A stretch of 64,000 nt of DNA. Source: Anastrepha obliqua (Eukaryota; Arthropoda; Insecta; Diptera; Tephritidae). Position 1 is the first letter of the stretch, and each line of letters starts with the position of its first letter. The notes below the pieces were generated by a model. It saw nothing but the letters and a program-made list of their open reading frames with translations, made no database searches and was not told the DNA's origin. The stretch is from positions 20,026,044-20,090,043 of the forward strand of contig NC_072897.1 of the NCBI RefSeq assembly GCF_027943255.1, read 5' to 3'. The position numbers were made by a program, and so were the translations under genes. This document shows positions 21,222 through 29,831 of this stretch, piece after piece.

Positions 21222-22388
21222 ATGAATCGTCTTACAAGCGAACAACGCTTGCAAATCATTGAATTTTATTATAAAAATGCGTGTTCTGTTAAGGAAGTTT
21301 ATCGCGCGCTTCTTCTTTTTTATGGTCAGTTAAATCGACCCACTGAAGTGGCTATTCGAGCTATTGTGACTAAATTTAGAATCAAATTTACATTATTGGA
21401 CATCAAACCACCAACACGCTTACGTATAGTGCGAATTGAAGAAAATATCGCAGCTGTATCGGCCAGTGTTAATGATGACCATCAATTATTGATTCGTCGC
21501 CGTTCGCAGCAATTGGGCCTCTGTTACTCAACAACGGGGAACATTTTGCGAAATGATTTAGGTATGAAGCCTTTTAAAATATAACTGGTGCAAGAATTCA
21601 AGCCGAACGACCTACCGAAACGCAGAATTTTTGGTGAATGGGCTTTTGGAAAGTTGGGCGAAGATCCATTTTCTTATCGAAAATTTGTGTTCAGCGACGA
21701 AGCTCATTTTTGGATCAATGGGTACGTAAATAAGCAGAATTGTCGATTTTGGAGTGAAGATCAGCCAGAAGAATTGCAAGAGCTATCAATGTATCCAGAA
21801 AACGTCACAGTTTGGTGCGGTTTATGTGTTGGAGGTATCATTGGACCGTACGTCTTCAAAGATGCTGCGAATCGTAACGTAACTGTGAATGGTGAGCGCT
21901 ACCGTGAAATGATATAATACTTTTTTTTGCCCAAAATGCAAGAGCTTGACTTGCATGACATGTGGTTTCGGCAAGACGGTGCCACATGCCACACACCACG
22001 CGTAACAATGGACTTGTTGAGAGGCGAGTTCGGTGAACATTTTATTTCACGTTCGCTACCTGTCAATTGGCCACCCAGATCGTGCGATATAACGCCTTTA
22101 GATTATTTTTTGTGGGGCTATGTTATGGAACAACATCAAGACCCACACAAATAGGAGGAGGAGCTCGGCTTAAAAAGGGTGTACGCGCCAATTATATATA
22201 TATATATGTTAAAGCTATTGTCTATTCAGCCTGCTTCAATTAACGCATTGGAAGACAACATTAAAGCATTTATATATGAGATACCGGTCGAAACATTGGA
22301 AAGAGTATGCGAAAATTGGACAAAGCGGATGGACCATTTGAAGCGCAGTCGCGGTCAACATTTGCATGAAATAATCTTCAAACATTAA
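21222..22388 (+). pseudogene. DD41D transposase, full span, four lesions
   Basis: Starts MNRLTSEQRLQIIEFYY and continues through a paired HTH region (PTEVAIRAIVTKFR, LRIVRIEENIAAV, SQQLGLCYSTTGNILRNDLG). Catalytic domain: KFVFSDEAHFWINGYVNKQN (first Asp), MWFRQDGATCHTPRVTMDLL (second), WPPRSCDITPLDYFLWGYV (third). I count 41 residues between the second and third. C-terminus: KRMDHLKRSRGQHLHEIIF. Lesions are a stop after GMKPFKI (about 21584), stops and a frameshift at about 21917, the SINE in the codons after LWGYV, and one further base shift before QPASINALEDN. Otherwise well preserved. Confidence 0.88.
22126..22204 (+). mobile_element. 5'-truncated SINE with 7-bp target duplication
   Basis: TGGAACAACATCAAGACCCA, CACAAATAGGAGGAGGAGCT, CGG and GTACGCGCCAATTATATATA match the last 79 bp of the SINE at 7349-7676. 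TATGTTA flanks both sides (22119-22125 and 22205-22211). Removing the insert reconnects LWGYV to KAIVYS in the transposase. Confidence 0.88.
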
Positions 22389-22440
22389 ATTATATGGACT
22401 GTACTATCGATTTAAATAAAAATTTCATGCATTTTTTTGA

Positions 22441-22624
22441 ATTTTACGCGTGTTTTTTGGAAAAACGAGGTGCGTTTCGAACGACACTAAGTTAGCACTG
22501 GCGTCGTAGCTCTTGAGTGGGACTATTATGCAGCAAACAGGAGGACGAAATATATCTTGAAGTTACCAGAAAAAAGCCGGTTCTTTTCTTCTGAGACAGC
22601 CTGTATCTATGGTACTTGACGCTT
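22441..22624. other. No recognisable gene
   Basis: Short unassigned stretch. Confidence 0.4.
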
Positions 22625-22697
22625 ACACGCTTTTTGGGAGTTTGTCCAAGCTTCTCCTCCTATTTCTGGTACGTCTTGATGTTGTTCCACGAAAAAA
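22625..22697 (-). mobile_element. SINE fragment
   Basis: GTCCAAGCTTCTCCTCCTAT, TTCTGGTACGTCTTGATGTT and GTTCCACGAAAA match, inverted, the distal body of the SINE at 7349-7676 (positions 7400-7455). No head or tail present. Confidence 0.65.
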
Positions 22698-23785
22698 CTA
22701 GCTTCGTATTAAATAAATCGAATACATTCGCTAACTAGACTAAAGTGTTTTCACAGCCAATGGTGTTAGACGTGTTTTTATTCACTCCGTTATATTTCAA
22801 TTTATTTTGCTATAATTGTAATAATGCAAATGCTATTAAATAACCATTTGAGACATTAACTATAAAAGTTTATTATAATTAATTTGCAAAGGTGCAAATT
22901 TAATCTTCTGAGACAGTGACTCTTTTTAATTTGTTTAATTCAAAAAGTTGAATAATGGCGTGTGTGTGTGGTAATAAGGTTGACCTCGCGTAACCAAAAG
23001 TTCAATGTGCGAAGTGCAATAATTTCTTCCACACCGTGTGTGTTGACATACTCCCATCAGACTTGGAGTTTATGCTTAGCGAAAACAAGAATTTTTTCTG
23101 TAAACTCTGCACTACTGCTCGTCGGAATTCAATCCGCTCACCTCCCCCATCTGCTGCTGTGGAGAATGTGCATCCAATAGAATTTGTGACCACTGCTAAG
23201 CCAACTTCTTCGAGTACAAAACCTCCTATTATTGTGAAGCCTACTGCAACTACATCTGATGACAGCAAAAAACATGACTTATCTTTGGAATCTATGTGTG
23301 TTTCGATTGATTCCCTTCGTGCTGAGAATTCCCGATTATTAAATTTGCTATCCACCTTGCATGGTGATAACTTAAACCTGCAGAAAAAAATGGATACTAT
23401 GTATGAAGCTGTTATCGTTTTACAACAAAGTCTCATCAAAAAAGATGAAGCGATTGCGCTTCTCTTTGCGGAGGTCAAAGACCTACATACCATTGTTAAA
23501 TCATCATTAGACAAATCGAGTAATGATAACATACGCATAAAAAAATTTAGTGCAGCTACTCGCCTGTCATCGTCACATACCATGATGGAAAGAATAATGA
23601 GATGGCGCCTATCGTGGTCCCGTTACTTTTCGCTCAGCGAATTTGACAACTAGTTACGTGATTTTAGCTCCAGTATGGCCAGATTACCATTTTCGTAACT
23701 TGATTTATCATTTTTTTTGTTATTTTTAATATTTTTTGTCTCGGAGTTTTAGTTCTTTCTTCATGACATTTTTCTAGCTGTTCTA

Positions 23786-25064
23786 GGACTATGAATAAGT
23801 TCATGCGGTTTTTTTCGAAATTTGGAACTTTATTGACGTAAAATGGTTACAAATTTAATATTCAAAGTATTGTCCATCGCTTACTACTACTTTTTCCCAT
23901 CTTTCTGGCAATTCACGGATTCCCTTTGTGAAAAATTCGGTCGGTTTTGCCGCAATCCACGAATCGATCCATTTTTTGACTTCATCGTAATTACGGAAGT
24001 GCTGGTCAGCCAGGCCATGTTGCATCGATCGGAAGAGATAGTAATCGGATGGCGCAAGGTCTGGACTATACGGCGGGTGGGGTAGGACATCCCATTTGAG
24101 CGTTTCTAAGTATGTTTTGACCACTTGTGCAACATGTGGCCGAGCATTGTCATGTTGCAAAATAACTTTGTCGTGTCTATCGGCGTATTGCGGCCGTTTT
24201 TCTCGCAGTGCTCGGCTCAAACGCATCAATTGTCGTCGGTAGACATCCCCCGTAATCGTTTCATTCGGTTTCAGTAGCTCATAATACACAACACCCAGCT
24301 GGTCCCACCAGATACACAGCATAACCTTCAGGCCATGAATATTCTGCGCCGACGTCGATGTTGAAGCATGGCCAGGGTATCCATACGTTGCCCGACGTTT
24401 TGGATTGTCGTAATGGACCCACTTTTCATCGCCAGTCACAATTCGATGCAAAAAACCCTTTCTTTTGTGCCGTTGAAGCAGTTGTTCGCATGCCATAAAA
24501 CGGCGTTCAACGTCTCTTGGCTTCAATTCATACGGCACCCAATGGCCTACCTTTCGGATCATTCCCATGGCTTTTAAACGTTTGGAAATGGTTGATTGAT
24601 CAACTCCCAAAGTTTTTGCAACCTCTTCTTGCGTTTGAGCCGGATCTTGATCGAGCAATTCCTCCAATTCGGTATCCATGAACTTTGGCGGCGCACCCTC
24701 GCGTTCTTCGTCTTCCAAGCCAAAATCACCACTTTTAAAGCGTGCAAACCACTTCTGGCACGTTCGCTCAGCTAGAGCATGCTCACCATAAACTTCCACC
24801 AAGATACGATGACTTTCGGCTGCTTTTTTCTTCATATTAAAATAATGAAGAAGAATTCCCCGCAAAAACACATTATTTGGCACGAAATTCGACATTTTCA
24901 AGTGTGGTAAAAATATTGTTGTTTACGCTTCAAATAAAAAACTTATACTGACGTTTGTGCCTTACGACAGTAGCTCTCCAATGAATGTTTGGAAATGTGG
25001 ATCGATGGAATAATAATCAAGTTACGCCATCTGTTGTAAAACCGCACGAAAATATCGATAGACC
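23786..25064 (-). mobile_element. Intact mariner element, 1,279 bp
   Basis: TIRs of about 27 bp: GGACTATGAATAAGTTCATG then CGGTTTT on the left, and outward GGTCTATCGATATTTTCGTG then CGGTTTT on the right. TA at 23784-23785 and 25065-25066. Length is the canonical mariner size. It is inserted in the 9-bp-TSD element. Confidence 0.93.
23855..24901 (-). CDS. mariner transposase, full length (348 aa)
   Basis: Uninterrupted frame. N-terminal paired HTH: HYFNMKKKAAESHRILVEVY, ERTCQKWFARFKSGDFGLED, TLGVDQSTISKRLKAMGMI. Linker WVPYELKPRD (family WVPHEL). Catalytic residues: TGDEKWVHYDN (first Asp), LQHDNARPHVAQ (second), YSPDLAPSDYYLF (third). There are 34 residues between the second and third, so DD34D. 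The size matches the roughly 345-residue family norm. The start at 24901 gives MKMSNFVP; an internal Met at 24895 is possible. It catalyses cut-and-paste transposition at TA sites as a nuclear dimer. No missing key residue is visible, so activity is plausible. Confidence 0.93.
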   Translation of the reverse strand: MKMSNFVPNNVFLRGILLHYFNMKKKAAESHRILVEVYGEHALAERTCQKWFARFKSGDFGLEDEEREGAPPKFMDTELEELLDQDPAQTQEEVAKTLGVDQSTISKRLKAMGMIRKVGHWVPYELKPRDVERRFMACEQLLQRHKRKGFLHRIVTGDEKWVHYDNPKRRATYGYPGHASTSTSAQNIHGLKVMLCIWWDQLGVVYYELLKPNETITGDVYRRQLMRLSRALREKRPQYADRHDKVILQHDNARPHVAQVVKTYLETLKWDVLPHPPYSPDLAPSDYYLFRSMQHGLADQHFRNYDEVKKWIDSWIAAKPTEFFTKGIRELPERWEKVVVSDGQYFEY

Positions 25065-26507
25065 TATTAATATAATTAAAATGTCATGTTTATAATTTTG
25101 TAAAATATTCATTTTTTAATAATTATTTAAATAATTCACTCAGTTTTATCTAGCTTTACTTTTTTTAACATCTGGTGGCATTGCCCGCGATTGCCGGTGT
25201 TGTTGGTGTTCTTCTGCTTTCGGCAGTCAAATCTCTCTCTCGCTACTGCAGAGTTGCCTAGCTTTGGATATAAAAACGCACTAAATGCCCATTTAAAGAA
25301 AATAAAACACGAAATTTTTATTGTGTTACTTAAAGAACTTTGTATGCGTGACAAATTGTCTGTAGAATGTGCTTTTTTTTTTAAATAAATGTGTTATGCT
25401 TATGTACAATTTAATTTATGAGTTTTTTTTGTTAAGCGAGACTCTTTTGTTAAGGGAACGACTTTTTTGCTATATTTGAAGTTATGTAACTAGATAAGGT
25501 ACTCTTTTTGTAAAAATGTCAATATGGTTTCATTAGTATTTTTTGGTATTTTGTGGCTTATTTTTACAATGAATACAACTCGTAATGTCCTATGTCTGGA
25601 AGAAACGATAACACCTCTATGGTTTTAATTCACATTCAGTAAGTTCAAACGCTTTTTAAAACGTGTAAGAAGGTTTTCAATCTTAAGAAGAGTTGAGAGA
25701 AGAAGATTTAATATTCTTGCATAACCTTAAATGAAGCCAAAAATTCAAATCATCAAATTTTATAGGAGGAAAAAAAATTTCATTAGCACTAAAATCTTCT
25801 CAGAGTGACCTTTTTTTGTTTAATAATAATATAGTTTGTTTTTTAACTTAAATTTTCGGTAGATTTAAATTAAAAAAAGAAACAAACACGAAACTTCAAA
25901 ATTTTCGTATTTTCGGTATAAAAAAGCACTAAATTTATTGCGAAGAGCAAATGGTTGGCAATACTGCACAACTCAGCAAACGTGACGTCACGTACGCTCT
26001 GATGGGCGCAATCTTCTTTCTATCATTCTTGGTCACATACAACGGATGCCGCTTTTTTTATATCTGTCGTCACTTCCCATCTTCCTCATTCTTCTCCCAC
26101 CTTGTGTTCGGGCAATGCTACTGCTGCTTCTATTGTTTCTAACTGCTCGAATACTCAAGCTGCTGCTGCTATGTCAAGAGAGGCTAAAATACCGGCAGAA
26201 CCTCTGAGAAGATCATCAGCTAGTATAACAACGCCGCACATAGGTAGATTTAAGCTATTTAGGCGGCCATAATTGGATTTCAGAAAGTTTTCACAACTAC
26301 AAAAAAAAGCACTCCCACAACTTGAAAATAGACCGAGGAACAATAATGCAACTTCCTACGGTCAATCCCATACTTTGCATTAGCTGTCAGTTAATCAAAA
26401 CATAGCTATTTCTGAAACGCACGTTATCGTTTTTGTTTAACCGCTGTAAAATCGTATGTTTTAACGTGAATATTTACGGATTTAAGCTACCGAGCTGAGT
26501 AATCGTG

Positions 26508-28824
26508 ATGGATTATGATATTTCAGGTGAATATTATCATTTGTTAATGGTGTTTGTGATTTTAATAGTTATAAATGGATAAGTGGTGCCTATTTCATTT
26601 AGGGTATAATTTATTTTTGTTTTTTTGTGTTTTTTGGTTTTGAAAACCCGGTTTGGTATATTTCCAAGTCCGTCCAAGTGAAAGTTAGTGTTGAACATGA
26701 TACCTGGTGCAATTAGCTCGCCACGTGCATAAAAGTGAGCTGCAGATACTTGCAGATAGAGGGTCTATAAAGGGTTTTATACACGCTTGTCTAAAGAATA
26801 TATATATATATATTTGCATTTGTTTTGATTTCTAAGCCAATTTTGCTTATCTTAGGTATTGCCAGCTCATCAGGCACTAGACAAGTAACTCGTCAATATC
26901 TCTACAATCAAATGCAAGGGCAGAATTTGACATCTTTGGAGGAAAAATTAGATTTCTTAGAAGATAGCCTGCTGTCTTGTCATGCATATACAGCTGAATA
27001 TGTGCAAACATTTAAGAAAAGCTTTTCTTATTTTAAAGCACAGCTTAAGGAAAAGTGGACTAAAGCCAGAAGAAAGGAGGACGCTTTTGTAAAAGTTAAC
27101 CAGGCTTGGTTAAATGGAACAATCGAAATTCCAAATAAGTCACATTTTCGCCCTGGCCGTCCATTGAAATCATTCGAAAAGTGTAGTGAGCGAAGTAAAC
27201 GTAGGAAAACGGAAGAAGTCCGTTCCATGGTAGAAGATACAGCTATTATACATGCTGCGCAATCCACTCTTATAGCAAAAGGGCAGAGGGACGCCTCGCG
27301 AATCCTGAAAGAAATCGCAGAATCACCATCACGCGCAGCAAAATACAAAAGTGCATACAAAGAATCAACAAGCCCGGGGAGAGGTAATATATTGACACCG
27401 CATGCAGCCTTAGCTATGTTTGTAGAAGCAAACTTAACAAGAGAGCAATATGAAATAATTCGTAATACAAACCCTTATCTTTATCCCTATTACGATCGCT
27501 TATTACAAGCTAAAAAAGAATGTTACCAAACGCAAATACGGGTAACTAGTTCTTACGCAGAAACTGACTTGCAAAGCCTCATCGATAACACAATTATGCG
27601 CTTATCAATGTATTTAGAGGAGGTGCTCCTCACTCTAAGCGAGGACGAAAGAAATTCTCTTACTATAATATGCAAGTGGGGATGCGATGGTTCCCAGCAA
27701 GCTAAATATAAACAAAAAATTGAGGATACTTCTGGTTCGGATGCCAACATTTTTCTTAGCTCTTTTGTGCCACTACAAATCACCTGCGGAAACGAAAACA
27801 GAAAAATTGTTTGGCAAAACCCTTCTCCGTCATCTCCTAGATTCTGTAGACCGATAAGATTTAGGTTTATCAAAGAAAGTATAGACGTCACGAAAGAAGA
27901 AATAAATTTTGTTGAATCCTCAGTAAACAACTTAGTTGCTTCTGAAATAGAGCTGCAAGGAAATAAATTTGTTTTCCGGCATATTTTTAAGATGACGATG
28001 ATTGATGGTAAGGTTTGCAATGCTGCCACCGATAGCAGGTCCACTAGCCAATGTTATTTGTGTAAAGCAACATCAAAAGACTTTAACAATCTAGACAAAA
28101 AGAATGAAGTTAGCCTAGATTCCCTTGACTTTGGACTATCCGTTCTGCACGCTAGAATAAGATTATTCGAAAGTATTTCGCATTTGGCTTACAAATTGCC
28201 AGTGAAAAAGTATAGAGCAAAGAGAATAGCTGAGGAAGAACTGTTGGAAAAAACCACAAAAGAAACCATTCAAAAAAGATTTCGGGATGAGTTAGGCTTA
28301 CTTATAGACATGCCCAAAGCAAATTATGGTAACACCAATGATGGCAATACAAGCCGGCGATTTTTCGAAAACCCAAAATTGGCTGCAGATATCACAGGTG
28401 TTGATTATAATTTCATTTACAAGCTTAAAATAATACTGGAAGCCATATCTAGTGGCTATGAAATTGATTCTGCTAAATATGATGAATATGCATTGGATAC
28501 CGTGGCATTGGATACGCGTGGCATCCGATGACACCCACAATGCACAAGATACTAGTGCATGGCGCTGCTATAATTGAAAACTCATTATTACCAATAGGAC
28601 AACTGTCAGAGGAGGCTCAAGAGGCGCGCAACAAGCATTTCCGGATGTATCGAGAAAATTATGCACGGAAGTTTTCTCGTGAAGAGTGCAATCGCGACAT
28701 ATACCACCGATTGTTGTTAAGCTCGGACCCCTTTTTGAGCAGTATTTCAGTTCATCGCAGAAGAAAGAAAAAAGCATCAAAGTCGTTTAGCCCACACCCT
28801 TTAAATATGTGGACAAAGATGTGA
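26508..28824 (+). pseudogene. Transib transposase, spliced, one frameshift
   Basis: Exon 1: MDYDIS at 26508-26526, donor GTGAAT; acceptor TTATCTTAG at 26855; together they give MDYDISGIASSSGTRQVTRQ. The main frame runs 26856 to about 28520, then shifts frame and ends at 28824. RAG1-type DDE core: ICKWGCDGSQQAKYKQ (Asp near 27685), FKMTMIDGKVCNAATDS (Asp near 28004) followed by a C-x-x-C (CYLC), and IGQLSEEAQEARNKHFRMYR (Glu near 28621). The last resembles the RAG1 motif with its catalytic Glu. C-terminus RLLLSSDPFLSS. The total of about 670 residues is normal for the family. The single lesion at 28500-28520 coincides with a partial duplication of about 17 bp (CATTGGATAC repeated). Confidence 0.88.
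26527..26855 (+). other. Predicted intron of the Transib transposase
   Basis: GTGAATATT donor and a CTTATCTTAG acceptor give a 329-bp intron that joins in phase (G|GT codon). Without splicing the transposase frame has no Met that fits the conserved N-terminal GTRQ-TRQYLY region well. The first Met of the unspliced frame is at about 26825 inside the intron. Confidence 0.6.
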
Positions 28825-29831
28825 CAGAACACCTTAATTCAGAAGGCGAAAACTAATAAATTAATCAATTTCTGTATATACATATCTATTGTGCTTTTGG
28901 TGTATTTTTAACAAATATATCTGTAAATATTTTTCTATTATATATAAAACAATTTTTTGAAAATCGATTAAGGTAACTTTTATGCAAATACTAGTGAAAT
29001 ATGGGCCTATTTTTACTTTGGGAAAGGTCAAGAGTTGTTGTATAAAGTCAATGTGTAACCCACAATAAGATATAAACAAGTGATGACAGTTCTTGTCATA
29101 CTACAAGAAAAGGAGCTTTACTGCTAAGGTATTTTTTAGTGTTACACAGTGTAATACATATACTTTTTTAATTTAACCGATTAGTAAAACAAATTATTAT
29201 AAATTTCTAGTTATTAAACAGTTTTAAGACGATATATGCAGTTAAATATTTTTGGCCGCCTAAATCTTCAAAATCTACCTATGTGCGCCGACTTCTGTTT
29301 CCACTGGTTCTATCATCTATGCTGCTGCTGCCGCTGCTAACATCAACACGTCGACTGCGCACACTCTCTTTGCTGATGCTGCTGCTTCTCACATGTCGAC
29401 TGCGGAAGTTAATTTAAGCTCTGTTCCAATACTACATGATAGTACAAATGATCAAAATACGTGGACAACTATCCAAGGGCGTAGACGTTTAAATAGTAAA
29501 AGATCGCGGAATGTCGTTTTTGGTCTTAATGCGACTACTGAGTTAGATGTAGTAGCTACGAATAAGTGGTTACATCAAGCGTCCTTTAAACCATCTGTTA
29601 CTGAGGACAATATTATCACCTATGTTGCTAAAAATTCTAACATTGATAGAAATCTTATCTTATGTTTCAAACTTATAAAAAAGGATACTGATATCCATAG
29701 TTTAAAAAAAATTAATTTTAAGCTAGGGGTTCCACCATCATTACATGATCAAATTCTCAAACCGTCGGTTTGGCCTGCTGATGTTTTAAATTTTTTCAAC
29801 TACTTCTTCATTAAATGTTTATTTTCAAAAT

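Larger units (their letters stand above)
21150..22440 (+). mobile_element. DD41D mariner, nearly full length, with SINE insertion
   Basis: Holds the whole transposase length from N-terminal HTH to C-terminus, unlike all other DD41D copies here. The left part includes CCGGGTGATTTTTAAGCATT (21111). I could not pair it with a matching right TIR, so the ends are approximate. A 5'-truncated SINE sits at 22126-22204. Confidence 0.7.
23581..26031. mobile_element. DNA transposon with 9-bp target duplication, hosts a mariner
   Basis: GTCACATAC lies at 23572-23580 and again at 26032-26040. The ends are imperfect inverted repeats: outward CATGATGGAAAGAATAATGA then GATGGCGCCTATC, and CAAGAATGATAGAAAGAAGA then TTGCGCCCATC. 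Removing 23581-26040 restores the Jockey reading frame (LSSSHT then TDAAFF). Excluding the nested mariner it is about 1.17 kb with no transposase frame, so it is non-autonomous. An 8-9-bp duplication fits Mutator-like or P superfamilies. The CATGATG start and a GTGGTCCCGT word recall the P element ends, but I cannot assign it. Confidence 0.8.
26237..29285 (+). mobile_element. Transib (RAG1-related) transposon, 3,049 bp, complete ends
   Basis: Both ends begin, reading inward, CACATAGGTAGATTT, then 5 unmatched bases, then ATTTAGGCGGCCA (28 of 33 bp identical). The 5-bp target duplication CGCCG is at 26232-26236 and 29286-29290; GC-rich 5-bp duplications and termini starting CAC are Transib hallmarks, shared with the RSS heptamer cut by RAG. 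Removing the element restores the Jockey frame (ITTP then TSVSTG). Confidence 0.93.

Noticed and set aside
23002..23583. 193-codon minus-strand frame
   Set aside because: Antisense shadow of the Jockey ORF1, which has PHD-finger and coiled-coil signatures on the plus strand.
26825..26857. N-terminus MISKPILLILG as a signal peptide of the Transib frame
   Set aside because: The hydrophobic run is the polypyrimidine-rich 3' end of an intron; homology starts after the TTAG acceptor.
27028..28044. Two long minus-strand frames (110 and 163 codons)
   Set aside because: Antisense of the Transib transposase.
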